Assembly: GCA_902760805.1 (NCBI GenBank)
Contig: CACWHY010000030.1
Coordinates: 1-47,724 of the forward strand
Direction of reading: 5' to 3'
From: Ruminococcus flavefaciens
GTDB taxonomy: Bacteria; Bacillota; Clostridia; Oscillospirales; Ruminococcaceae
Length of the DNA stretch: 47,724 nt
In this document: piece by piece, positions 26,968-35,239 of the stretch
Layout: every line of letters begins with the position of its first letter
Position numbering within the stretch: position 1 is the stretch's first letter
Program-made: the position numbers and the translations under genes
The notes under the pieces: model-generated
Databases searched by the model: none
Told to the model about the DNA's origin: nothing
What the model saw: the letters and a program-made list of their open reading frames with translations, nothing else

Positions 26968-27714
26968 TCATGCGTATTTCCAAAAGAAAATTGTGATCCC
27001 CAGAACAGCCAGCTCCACTGCGGTCATGATGCTGAACAGAATGACGCTTCCCATAAGGTCGCTCTTCACCAGGCAGGCCTTGTCCGGGTCGAACTCATCA
27101 TAGGCCACTTCTACCGGTGTACCGAGCTTTTTTGAGCGGATCATGAAGCCGCCGTCCATTTCCTTTACGCAGTGCCGATCATTTGCGGTGTAGGCCACCA
27201 CGGGGACAGAATTGCCCCTGCCACTCCAGCAGATGATCTGACCTGTGCAGCGCTGACCCTGCTTTTCAAGGCGCCTGTACCTGATGATGTCACGCAGAGC
27301 CAGTGCCGGGAAAATGCAGAAGAAGCCGTTTGCTGCAACGGCTGCGGCTGCTCCAAATCCAAAAATCAGCCCCACTGCTATGACGAAGGCGCAGGCTGCA
27401 AGAGTGATGAGCACAGTTTTCAGCACGCCCTTCGGGTCGTTGATCAGGAAGAACACAAAAAATGCTCCCAAAATGATCAGGTACATTATCTTGCCCCAGA
27501 GATCAGGGTCGATGAACAGTCCCGGCACCACCAGCGCCGCCAGAACTCCGAAAACTGCCAGAAATGCGCCGATAACGCCCTTCAGGTCGGCCTTCGCAAG
27601 CTGGAACAGCTTCCGGAAAAGCAGGAACAATATCACAGCCACCGGCATCATGCTCAGCAGGAACTGCCAGTTTTCCCGGAAAAACAGGGCTATGCTGTCA
27701 ATGCTCAGTCTCAT
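26968..27714 (-). CDS. Membrane protein of unknown function (paralogue of the 27728 gene)
   Basis: The 248-residue protein has about five N-terminal hydrophobic helices (about 15-35, 45-65, 75-92, 98-120 and 122-140). A soluble segment follows with RYRRLEKQGQRCTGQIICW and VEVAYDEFDPDKACLVKSDL, then a last helix (about 223-243). The [YV]-x-V-x-YD-x2-DP-x-KAC block and the helix after it recur in the next gene upstream (27728-28129), so the two look like paralogues. The small strand-rich domain resembles DUF3592, but that is tentative. It starts with GGAGGAGCC before the ATG. Polysaccharide operon context suggests an envelope role. Confidence 0.7.
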   Translation of the reverse strand: MRLSIDSIALFFRENWQFLLSMMPVAVILFLLFRKLFQLAKADLKGVIGAFLAVFGVLAALVVPGLFIDPDLWGKIMYLIILGAFFVFFLINDPKGVLKTVLITLAACAFVIAVGLIFGFGAAAAVAANGFFCIFPALALRDIIRYRRLEKQGQRCTGQIICWSGRGNSVPVVAYTANDRHCVKEMDGGFMIRSKKLGTPVEVAYDEFDPDKACLVKSDLMGSVILFSIMTAVELAVLGITIFFWKYA

Positions 27715-27727
27715 GGCTCCTCCGGTG

Positions 27728-28129
27728 TCAGCTTACGATCATATAGACAAGGGGTATGATAAATATGGCTGTCAGCATCAGGCTGAACAAGACTATGTCT
27801 GCGATACAGCCCCTTACTGATATCTTTTTTACGCAGGCCTTATTAGGGTCGGCCGGGTCGTAGTATACTGTATATCCGTGAGTTTTCGGCAAAAACAGCC
27901 GGGTCTGAACGATAAGGCCGTAGCTCCTGCCGCCGACCTCATAGGAGAAGCGTGAACCGAACTTATTGTAGCTGCCCCAGTAAACTCCCGGCACGAACCT
28001 GTCAAGGCTCATTATCCTGCGGATCTCGGCTATTTCCCTGGCCTTCTTCACGATACCCACTACAAGCAGCACCGATACCGGCAGGAAAACCACGAATAGC
28101 CCTTCAAGATATGAAGCTGTGAAGTTCAT
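27728..28129 (-). CDS. Small membrane protein, DUF3592-like
   Basis: This 133-residue protein has an N-terminal helix (about 8-28), a soluble strand-rich middle, and a C-terminal helix (about 112-131). The middle has RFSYEVGGRSYGLIVQTRLF, then the YTVYYDPADPNKACVK block. The 'YY-D-P-x-[DN]-P' ending is typical of DUF3592-type envelope proteins. The same block occurs in the larger neighbour downstream. It starts on the last base of the gmd stop codon (TAATG), so it is translationally coupled to gmd. The function is unknown. Confidence 0.68.
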   Translation of the reverse strand: MNFTASYLEGLFVVFLPVSVLLVVGIVKKAREIAEIRRIMSLDRFVPGVYWGSYNKFGSRFSYEVGGRSYGLIVQTRLFLPKTHGYTVYYDPADPNKACVKKISVRGCIADIVLFSLMLTAIFIIPLVYMIVS

Positions 28130-29142
28130 TATTCGTTTTCAGCAAGGCGCAGGTCGTTCTTTGCCATGCGCTCCACAAGCTGCTCGAAGGAGATCTGTCT
28201 CTCCCAGCCAAGAACGCTGTGAGCCTTTGTGGAGTCTCCCAGCAGCACGTCCACCTCAGCAGGGCGGAAAAAATCGGGGTTTACCTTAACGAGTGTCTTG
28301 CCGGTAGCCTTATCGGTACCGATCTCGTTTACGCCCTCGCCGCTCCAGGCAACGTCTATCCCCAGGCAGCCAAAGGCTGCGGTGACGAAATCCCGGACGG
28401 TCCTTGTTTCGCCGGTAGCAACAACGTAGTCGTCGGGCTTATCCTGCTGTAACATGAGCCACATTGCACGAACGTAGTCCTGAGAGTGTCCCCAGTCACG
28501 CTGTGCGGAGAGGTTGCCCAGCTCCATGTGATCCAGCTTCCCCAGCTTTATGAGGGCAGCGGAATGAGTGATCTTCCGGGTGACGAATTCCAGTCCCCGG
28601 CGCTCGCTCTCGTGGTTGAAAAGTATACCTGAGCAGGCGAACATATCGTAGCTCTCACGGTAATTCCGGGTGATCCAGTGGCCATATAGCTTGGCCACAC
28701 CGTAGGGGCTCCTTGGCGAGAAGGGAGTGGTCTCCTTCTGGGGAGTCTCCTGCACCATGCCGAACATCTCGGAGGTAGAGGCCTGATAGAACTTAGCGTC
28801 AGGCTTCACCATGCGGATCGCCTCAAGTATATTTGTAACGCCCAGGGCGTTTATGTCTCCTGTACTAAGGGGAGTGTCCCAGCTGGTAGCCACGAATGAC
28901 TGCGCTGCCAGGTTATACACCTCGTCTGGCTGAGACTTCTGCACAGCCATTATCAGCGAGGCCGGGTCTGTCATATCGGCATAGATCAGGTGCAGCCTGT
29001 CCTTCAAATGGGCGATGTTGCCGTAGTCCACGTTGGCCTTTCGCCGCCAGATGCCGTAGACCTCATAGCCCTTCTCCAGCAACAGCTCTGCCAGATATGA
29101 GCCGTCCTGACCGGTAATGCCTGTTATGAGTGCTTTTTTCAT
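28129..29142 (-). CDS. gmd: GDP-mannose 4,6-dehydratase
   Basis: The 337-residue enzyme converts GDP-D-mannose to GDP-4-keto-6-deoxy-D-mannose. It has the NADP-binding GITGQDG at 8-14, active-site Thr/Glu in QASTSEMFG (T123, E125), and the Tyr147-x3-Lys151 pair in SPYGVAKLYGHW. ESERRGLEFVTRKI and DWGHSQDYVRAMW are hallmark Gmd blocks. It provides the substrate for the Rmd encoded further down the operon. An AAGGAGC site precedes the ATG. It is separated from manC by a 266-base repeat-bearing gap but is on the same strand. Confidence 0.95.
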   Translation of the reverse strand: MKKALITGITGQDGSYLAELLLEKGYEVYGIWRRKANVDYGNIAHLKDRLHLIYADMTDPASLIMAVQKSQPDEVYNLAAQSFVATSWDTPLSTGDINALGVTNILEAIRMVKPDAKFYQASTSEMFGMVQETPQKETTPFSPRSPYGVAKLYGHWITRNYRESYDMFACSGILFNHESERRGLEFVTRKITHSAALIKLGKLDHMELGNLSAQRDWGHSQDYVRAMWLMLQQDKPDDYVVATGETRTVRDFVTAAFGCLGIDVAWSGEGVNEIGTDKATGKTLVKVNPDFFRPAEVDVLLGDSTKAHSVLGWERQISFEQLVERMAKNDLRLAENE

Positions 29143-29216
29143 TTTATTGCTCCTTGATCTTGATGTGGAGAATACTATATGTTTTGTTCAGAACATAGTT
29201 AAAAGTCCGGCATCCG

Positions 29217-29380
29217 GAGGGGACGCCCTCTCTTGCAGGGCGTCCCCTCTCCCAAAACAGTCCACCGGACTGTTTTGGAATTCACCCCTTGCGGAGCGCC
29301 TTCGCCGGGAGAGTTCCGCACTCTGCGGAGTGCGGCCAGGGACGCCGTCCCTGGACCCTGCAAGCCTTTGAAAAGGCTTG
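29217..29380. repeat. Five-hairpin modular palindromic element
   Basis: In the gap between manC and gmd, five inverted repeats stand in a row. These are 29217-29249 (13-bp stem), 29252-29278 (12-bp), 29316-29335 (8-bp), 29336-29354 (8-bp) and 29361-29380 (8-bp). Coding potential was rejected in all frames. The layout suggests a non-autonomous REP/MITE-like element or a structured RNA. The rest of the gap (29143-29216 and 29381-29408) shows nothing recognisable. Confidence 0.8.
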
Positions 29381-29408
29381 ACCGAAACTTTTGTATTCAG
29401 CCGTCAGC

Positions 29409-30473
29409 TTAAACCAGCTCGCTTCTTCCTTCTTCCTTCAGCTTTGCGATGACCTTCTTCACGTCCTGAGTGTTGTTCTTCGAGCAGACCAGCAGCACGT
29501 CGTCGGTATCCACGATGATGATGTCTCTTGTGCCGATAGCCGCCACAAGTCTCTTTCCGCCGCAGATAGTAGTTCTCTTTGAGTCAACTGTGATGACGTC
29601 GCCCTCAGTGTAATTCTTGTCGTCGTCGGTCTCGTTTATGCGCTCAACAGCCAGCCAGCTCCCCACGTCGTCCCAGCCGAAGCTGCCGGGGATAGTGAAG
29701 ATATTGCTGGCCTTCTCCATGATGCCGAAGTCGATGGACTCGCTGCGGAAGGCTGTGAATTCCTTAACAAGAGTCTCGGTAAAGCCCGCAGTGCCGAAGG
29801 CCTCGCCGATACGGAGAGCGCCCTCATAGATGTCGGGCATGAATTCCTTCAGGTCAGCCATGATCGAGGACACCTTCCACACGAACATACCGCTGTTCCA
29901 AAGGTACTTTCCTGAGGAAAGATACTCCTTGGCTGTAGGCAGGTCGGGCTTCTCTACGAAGCGCTTTACCTCATAGGCATCGCCGGACTCCTGACCGAAG
30001 TTGATATAGCCGTAGCCGGTCTCGGGATAGGTAGGGGTTATGCCGATAGTTACCAGGTTCTTGCCCTCCTCGGCAACGCTTATGGCCTTTTTCAGGGTGT
30101 TGACGTAGATGTCCTCATAGCCGATAAGGTGGTCTGAGGGCAGCACCAGCATAACTGCGTCGTCGTACTTTCTGCTGATGACTGAGGCTGCGAATGCGAT
30201 ACAGGGCGCTGTATTCCTTGCGCAGGGCTCAGCAAGGATATTCTCCTCGGGAATGTCGCTGAGCTGATCCAGCACCAGATCCTTGTAGGCTGCATTCGTG
30301 ACAACGTAAACGTCCTTGATGTCAACAAGGGGCATAAGGCGCTTTACGGTCTTCTGTATCATGGTCTCGCCGTCTGATGTCAGCGAGAGGAACTGCTTGG
30401 GGCAGGAATTTCTGCTCTTGGGCCAGAAGCGCTCGCCTCGGCCGCCTGCCATGATGACTGCTGTTGTTTTCAT
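29409..30473 (-). CDS. manC: Mannose-1-phosphate guanylyltransferase
   Basis: The 354-residue enzyme makes GDP-mannose from GTP and mannose-1-phosphate. The nucleotidyltransferase motif GGRGERFWP is at residues 10-18, with KQF just after. The sugar-binding FVEKPDLPTAKEYL and the WNSGMFVWK block are present. It ends without the phosphomannose isomerase domain found in bifunctional ManC/AlgA, so isomerase activity must come from elsewhere. AGAAGGAG precedes the ATG, four bases after the transferase stop. It supplies GDP-mannose to Gmd and possibly to the GT4 enzymes. Confidence 0.95.
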   Translation of the reverse strand: MKTTAVIMAGGRGERFWPKSRNSCPKQFLSLTSDGETMIQKTVKRLMPLVDIKDVYVVTNAAYKDLVLDQLSDIPEENILAEPCARNTAPCIAFAASVISRKYDDAVMLVLPSDHLIGYEDIYVNTLKKAISVAEEGKNLVTIGITPTYPETGYGYINFGQESGDAYEVKRFVEKPDLPTAKEYLSSGKYLWNSGMFVWKVSSIMADLKEFMPDIYEGALRIGEAFGTAGFTETLVKEFTAFRSESIDFGIMEKASNIFTIPGSFGWDDVGSWLAVERINETDDDKNYTEGDVITVDSKRTTICGGKRLVAAIGTRDIIIVDTDDVLLVCSKNNTQDVKKVIAKLKEEGRSELV

Positions 30474-30477
30474 AGAT

Positions 30478-31857
30478 TTACTCCTTCTTATGGTCGTCGC
30501 TCTCCGCAGAAAGTATGCCCTCGCCGGTCTTGGCGTTGGAGCTTCCGGGGAAAAGCATGGTTTTTAGCGTCATTAGGATTATTTGCAGATCCATGCGGAT
30601 CGAATAATTCTCGATATACATAAGGTCCATTTTCAGCTTGTCGTAGGGCGAGGTGTCATAAACGCCCGTTACCTGGGCATAGCCCGTAAGACCGGCCTTT
30701 ACCTTCAGTCTGAAGCCGAATTCCGGCATTTCCTTCTTGTACTCACGGTGGATCTCGGGGCGCTCGGGACGTGGTCCCACAACGCTCATCTCGCCCTTGA
30801 GGATATTCAGCAGCTGAGGCAGCTCGTCCAGTCTGGTCTTTCGGAGGAATCTTCCCACCGGCGTGATCCTGGGGTCGTCGTCGGAGGCAAGCTGTGGGCC
30901 TGAGCCCTTTTCAGCGTCCACCACCATGCTGCGGAACTTGTACACGTCGAATTCCTTCTCGTCGATGGTGAGCCTGCGCTGCTTGTAGAACACCGGGCCG
31001 CCGTCGCAGAGCTTGATCGCCAGCGCTGAGATCAGCATGAATGGGCTGGCGATGACCAGCATCACCAGAGAGAAAACGATGTCGAAGGCTCGCTTGATGA
31101 AGCGCTGCTCATAGTCAAGGCCGTAGTTTCGGCACAGCATCAGGGGAGTATCGAAAAGCCGTATGTCGTCGGCTCCTCTTACGATAATATCTGAGATCTT
31201 GGGAGCGATATACGCTCTGATCGACTTCTCGAAGCAGAATTTAAGGTAGTCGTTCCTCAGTTCAGCGGGGATGTCGCAGATGATAACGCCCTCGTATTTC
31301 ATGATCAGGTCACGGACCTTCTCCGGGTCCTCGGAAACGCTCACCGACTCGCAGATCATGTACTTGTCCACACGCTGGCTCATTTTCAGCACAAGTGCGG
31401 CAGCCTGGTGGCTTCCGTAGAGGATCACCAGCTTTCTCGGGGGATAGATCAGGAAGTACAGCCTTCCGGAGATCACCGTCCACACGGCGATGAAGCCGAA
31501 ATGGGCGAAGGTCAGAGCCAGCATCGGCCCCACACGCATGAAGTCTCGTCCGATAAGGCTTATGAGGAAGTATGCGGTGAAGTCCACACAGGTTATGGAT
31601 ATTAGCTGAGAATACAGCATATCCGTCTTTTTCAGGTAGCCCAGCTTAAATCCGCCGTAGGCCTTGAAAAATATCCAAACCAGCAGACAATAGATGCCGA
31701 TCAGCACCCAGTTTCCTCGCCTGTAGAAAGGCAAAACGATGACCTCGCTGTAGTATTGGTACCAGACCAGTCCGAAGGTCAGGGTCAGGATACCGATAAG
31801 CACAACTGCCGATCCAAGTGAGATCAGCCGTTTATATCTGTCTCTTTTACTGTTCAT
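30478..31857 (-). CDS. Undecaprenyl-phosphate phosphoglycosyl transferase (WcaJ/WbaP family)
   Basis: This 459-residue membrane enzyme transfers the first sugar-1-phosphate to undecaprenyl phosphate and so starts the polysaccharide repeat. It has four N-terminal helices (about 12-34, 48-66, 83-103 and 113-138), a Rossmann-like middle (about 141-230) and the C-terminal bacterial sugar transferase domain (about 254-455). The latter has a membrane hairpin (258-285), VYKFRSMVVDAE, TRLDELPQLLNILKGEMSVVGPRPE and LKVKAGLTGYAQV. It is the first gene behind a consensus promoter. The primer sugar (hexose or GalNAc type) cannot be told. The ribosome site is weak (GGCGGGAC). Confidence 0.92.
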   Translation of the reverse strand: MNSKRDRYKRLISLGSAVVLIGILTLTFGLVWYQYYSEVIVLPFYRRGNWVLIGIYCLLVWIFFKAYGGFKLGYLKKTDMLYSQLISITCVDFTAYFLISLIGRDFMRVGPMLALTFAHFGFIAVWTVISGRLYFLIYPPRKLVILYGSHQAAALVLKMSQRVDKYMICESVSVSEDPEKVRDLIMKYEGVIICDIPAELRNDYLKFCFEKSIRAYIAPKISDIIVRGADDIRLFDTPLMLCRNYGLDYEQRFIKRAFDIVFSLVMLVIASPFMLISALAIKLCDGGPVFYKQRRLTIDEKEFDVYKFRSMVVDAEKGSGPQLASDDDPRITPVGRFLRKTRLDELPQLLNILKGEMSVVGPRPERPEIHREYKKEMPEFGFRLKVKAGLTGYAQVTGVYDTSPYDKLKMDLMYIENYSIRMDLQIILMTLKTMLFPGSSNAKTGEGILSAESDDHKKE

Positions 31858-31954
31858 AGCTTTGTCCCGCCAAAGGGCGCTCCTCTTTTATCTATTTCTG
31901 CGGACTTTTTTCGGGGAAAGAAAGTGCCCTTCCTGAAAATGCCGCTACATAGTC

Positions 31955-31983
31955 ATTATAACAAGAAACTTCCTCCCTGTCAA
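31955..31983 (-). promoter_or_regulatory. Sigma-A promoter for the polysaccharide operon
   Basis: On the minus strand TTGACA (31978-31983) and TATAAT (31955-31960) are 17 bases apart, a perfect consensus. The leader to the transferase ATG is about 90 bases. The 31858-32202 gap holds this promoter and a divergent one at 32061-32089, and no gene. Confidence 0.92.
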
Positions 31984-32060
31984 TAGCTGGGAAATAAAGC
32001 TGCCAGACAGCGGGTTTTTCCCCTAGTGACAGGCAGACTTCGCACATAAACGGAAAAAGG

Positions 32061-32089
32061 TTGATTTTTTTGAAATAGTGTGGTATAAT
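32061..32089 (+). promoter_or_regulatory. Sigma-A promoter for the VanY-like gene
   Basis: TTGATT (32061-32066) and TATAAT (32084-32089) are 17 bases apart. A leader of about 105 bases follows, with a GGAG ribosome site ten bases before the ATG at 32203. Confidence 0.85.
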
Positions 32090-32202
32090 AGCTTCGTATG
32101 AGACATAAAGCCCAGCACCGGCCTATTATCCACAGCCGCTCAGCCGCAGCAGCTGCCGGAAGACCGTTCGTGGGTCATTGCGGCAGAACGGAGTAGAACA
32201 GA

Positions 32203-33297
32203 ATGCCTAATCAGAAAATTAGCAAGGAAAAAAGTATAAAGCGCACAAAGACCTTTGTTGAGGTCGCCATTTGTGCTGTTCTGCTGGCAGCAGGAGGCTT
32301 TCTCATAAAGGGCGCCATGGACCGCTCAAAGCCCGTCGGACGCTCAGATTACGAAGCCAGCGAGGTGGAGGTGGACATTCCCGTTCCCGAGGATACCACC
32401 GATCCCAATATGCTGCTGTATACCTCAGTCAATGTCCCCACAAAGGACAAGTTCTACGGCGATCTTATCCTGGTCAACAACGACCACCAGTATTACCACT
32501 CCGGCGAGGAGGATCTGGTGAGCATCAACGAACTCAACGACGAGCAGGGCATCAGTTTTTTCAGCGCAGTTGACTATGATTATACTATCCTCCGTCAGGC
32601 ATATCAGCCTATGGTGGATCTGATAACAGACTATTATAATAAGTATTTCGACGACACCATCATCATCTACGGCTCCTACAGAACTACCGAGTTCCAGAAA
32701 TCCCTCTACGACGACGACCTGGCTCAGACAGGCAATGAGGAGTCCACCAGAGTCGCAAAGGCCGGCTTCAGCGAGCACGAGACCGGTCTGGCCATCGATC
32801 TGAGCGAGACAGTCGACTATGACTACACCGGCGAGGGCGACCAGGCCTGGATCAACCAGAACTGCTACAAATACGGATTTATCGAGAGATACCAGGAGGA
32901 CAAGACCGAGCTGACCTATATCCAGCCCGAGCCCTGGCATTTCCGCTATGTGGGCATCCCCCACGCCGCCTATATCACAAGAAGCGGCATCTGTCTGGAG
33001 GAGTACATTGACCTCCTCAGGACCACCTACCCCTATGAGGGCGACCACCTGAGCTTCGCAGACGATGACGGGAACAACTATGAGGTGTACTTCGTGGCCT
33101 CAGACGACGGCGCCGACACCACCAGCGTGCCCGTTCCCTCAGGTCTGAAGTACGATATTTCGGGAAATAACGTTGACGGCTTCATCGTTACAGTTTACAA
33201 GGACGTTCCCGAGACCGCCGAGCCCACTTATCCCGCACAGGAGACCACTGAGGCTGAGGAAACTACGGAAGCCGAGCCCGATGAGGTTGCCGGATAA
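32203..33297 (+). CDS. D-alanyl-D-alanine carboxypeptidase, VanY/M15B type
   Basis: The 364-residue protein has a basic N-terminus and one membrane anchor (about 19-36), then a metallopeptidase domain (about 120-265). The M15 zinc site is complete: His192 and Asp199 in SEHETGLAIDLS, His246 and the catalytic Glu243 in QPEPWHFRYV. Such enzymes trim the terminal D-Ala from peptidoglycan stem peptides. An added C-terminal domain (about 266-340) and a Thr/Glu-rich tail ending at 364 are of unknown role. No vanRS or ligase genes are nearby, so a cell-wall housekeeping role is more likely than glycopeptide resistance. Confidence 0.9.
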   Translation: MPNQKISKEKSIKRTKTFVEVAICAVLLAAGGFLIKGAMDRSKPVGRSDYEASEVEVDIPVPEDTTDPNMLLYTSVNVPTKDKFYGDLILVNNDHQYYHSGEEDLVSINELNDEQGISFFSAVDYDYTILRQAYQPMVDLITDYYNKYFDDTIIIYGSYRTTEFQKSLYDDDLAQTGNEESTRVAKAGFSEHETGLAIDLSETVDYDYTGEGDQAWINQNCYKYGFIERYQEDKTELTYIQPEPWHFRYVGIPHAAYITRSGICLEEYIDLLRTTYPYEGDHLSFADDDGNNYEVYFVASDDGADTTSVPVPSGLKYDISGNNVDGFIVTVYKDVPETAEPTYPAQETTEAEETTEAEPDEVAG

Positions 33298-33332
33298 GGC
33301 GAAGATCCGGCGTATCTTCCAATAAGACCAGG

Positions 33333-33363
33333 CAGGGGAGGTCCCGGGAAAGGGCCTCCCCTG
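33333..33363 (+). other. GC-rich hairpin between the VanY-like and GDPD genes
   Basis: Arms CAGGGGAGG(T)CCC (33333-33345) and GGGCCTCCCCTG (33352-33363) pair with one bulge. No T run follows, so it is not a classical terminator; it may be an RNA-processing or attenuation structure. Confidence 0.5.
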
Positions 33364-33385
33364 TTCCGAGCATGAACGAAAGGGC

Positions 33386-35212
33386 GTGAGCCAAGTGAAG
33401 AATTTTTTCCGGTCAATGGGCGTATTCCTCAAGGCCATGCCCCATTTTCTGGTATTTGAGCTGATCTTCAGACTTCTGCTTCTGGCCGTGGGAGCGCCGG
33501 TGCTGGTGGGTCTTATCAAGATCACCATGAAGGCCTCTCACATCAATTACCTTTCCGACGAGCACCTTGCCGTCTACCTAAAGCACCCCGTGACCATTCT
33601 GGCGCTGCTGGTGCTGCTGTTCATCCTGGCATTCTTCTCATTTGTGGAGCTGTCTGCTCTGGCGGCCTGCTTCTCCTGCTGCTCGCAGAAAAAGCGGATC
33701 ACCGCAGGCGTCATGCTCCGCACAGGCACCGCCGCCTTCCGCAAGGCCTTCCGCAGAACAGGCGTGCTGAGATTCATGCTGTTCATGCTGTTCATGCCCC
33801 TGGCGCAGTTCACCCTTTCCTCCGGAGCCTTCATGGCGCCCATGCTGCCGGTGCTCCGAAGAGCCCTGAGCGACCTTGGCAGCGGAACAGTCATGGCGGT
33901 CTACATTCTGGTGCAGATCATGTTCGTGCTGCTCATCGCAACTAAGAGCTACAGCCTGCATTTTTTGGTGCTCACCGACTCTTCCTTCCCGGAAAGCGTG
34001 AAGAAGAGCCTCAGCCTCCTAAAGGGCAAACGCCTGAAAATGGCCCTGGGACTGTTCCTGTGGAGCCTTTTCATCGTGGCAGTGCTGGCAGCAGCGATCT
34101 TCGGTATCAGCTTCGTGATCGTGCTCTTCAAAAAGGGAGTCTCACGGCCCCATAAGGCACTTGTTTCAGCCCTGAAGATCCTTCGCTACGCCGGACAGAT
34201 CTTCGTGGCGGCCTCGTCGTTTATCTCCGCCCCGGCTATAATGTGCTGGCTCACCGGAAGATTTTTCGCCGACACAGAGAACTCCGAGAAGATCATCCTC
34301 CCCGTTGAGAGGGACACCTTCGGCCTGTCAAGACCTACACGGATCGCGATCGTTTCACTGGTGACGGTGCTGAGCCTGCTGCTCAACCGCTCCTACCTGA
34401 AGGCTCTGTATAAGGGCAACATCAACCTGAACGTGGGGATCCTCACCCACACACAGATCACGGCGCACAGGGGATTTTCCAAGGTCGCTCCGGAGAACAC
34501 CCTCTACGCTTTTGAGGCCGCTCTGGACAGCGGCGCCGACTATATCGAGCTGGACGTGCAGCTCACCAAGGACGAGCAGCTCGTGGTCTTCCACGACGAG
34601 ACCCTGGACCGTGTCACCGACCGGAAGGGAAAGCTCCGTGACTACACCTACTCTGAGCTCCAGCATATCTCTGTAGGGGAGTGGTTCAAGGGCGGAGATT
34701 TCGCCGATGCGAGAGTTCCCCTGCTTTCGGATGTGCTGGATCTTGTGGGGGACGACATCATGCTGAACATCGAGATCAAGAACAACGGCAACATGAAGGA
34801 GACCGTCCGCCAGACCGTTGAGCTGATCCAGCTATACGGGATCGAGGACTCCTGCTACGTCACCTCCTTCTCCTATGCGGCGCTGAAGCAGGTCAAGAGC
34901 CTCGACCCCAGCATAAAGACCGGCCTTATCGCAAACGTGGCCACCACAACGGCCATGACTCAGCTGAAATACATCGACGCCATGAGCATGAACTACATCT
35001 TCGTCAACCAGACCGTGGTCAACGCCGCCCACCAAAACGGCAAGCGTATCTTCGTTTGGACAGTTGACCGGAAGGGCGATATGCAGCAGATGATCGCTCT
35101 GGGCGTGGATAATATCATCACCAACCGCCCCGATCAGGTTGCCGAGCTGGTGTACTCAAGAAGCCTCAGCGATGTGATACTGACTGTGGTAAAAGCGGTG
35201 TTCGGAACGTAA
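33386..35212 (+). CDS. Membrane-linked glycerophosphodiester phosphodiesterase
   Basis: This 608-residue protein joins an N-terminal multi-helix membrane domain (about 1-345, six or more segments; the 'GDPD membrane domain' type) to a cytosolic or external GDPD domain. The catalytic block is HRGFSKVAPENTL with His361, followed by ELDVQLTKDEQLVVFHDETLDR and MLNIEIKN with metal-binding Glu/Asp. It hydrolyses glycerophosphodiesters to glycerol-3-phosphate, or may act on lipoteichoic acid. A GTG at 33386 is used; another GTG at 33395 fits the AAGGG site slightly better and would remove three residues. A T-run terminator follows directly. Confidence 0.9.
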   Translation: MSQVKNFFRSMGVFLKAMPHFLVFELIFRLLLLAVGAPVLVGLIKITMKASHINYLSDEHLAVYLKHPVTILALLVLLFILAFFSFVELSALAACFSCCSQKKRITAGVMLRTGTAAFRKAFRRTGVLRFMLFMLFMPLAQFTLSSGAFMAPMLPVLRRALSDLGSGTVMAVYILVQIMFVLLIATKSYSLHFLVLTDSSFPESVKKSLSLLKGKRLKMALGLFLWSLFIVAVLAAAIFGISFVIVLFKKGVSRPHKALVSALKILRYAGQIFVAASSFISAPAIMCWLTGRFFADTENSEKIILPVERDTFGLSRPTRIAIVSLVTVLSLLLNRSYLKALYKGNINLNVGILTHTQITAHRGFSKVAPENTLYAFEAALDSGADYIELDVQLTKDEQLVVFHDETLDRVTDRKGKLRDYTYSELQHISVGEWFKGGDFADARVPLLSDVLDLVGDDIMLNIEIKNNGNMKETVRQTVELIQLYGIEDSCYVTSFSYAALKQVKSLDPSIKTGLIANVATTTAMTQLKYIDAMSMNYIFVNQTVVNAAHQNGKRIFVWTVDRKGDMQQMIALGVDNIITNRPDQVAELVYSRSLSDVILTVVKAVFGT

Positions 35213-35239
35213 AAAAGAGCCCATCGGGGCTCTTTTTTT
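35213..35239 (+). terminator. Terminator of the GDPD gene
   Basis: The stem AAAAGAGCCC/GGGCTCTTTT with an ATCG loop and a run of T lies immediately after the stop codon. Confidence 0.93.

Noticed and set aside
29143-29408. Possible insertion sequence between manC and gmd
   Set aside because: No transposase frame and no target-site duplication was found; only hairpins.
32203-33297. Glycopeptide-resistance vanY
   Set aside because: No vanR/S/H/A/X neighbours; M15B carboxypeptidases are common cell-wall enzymes.
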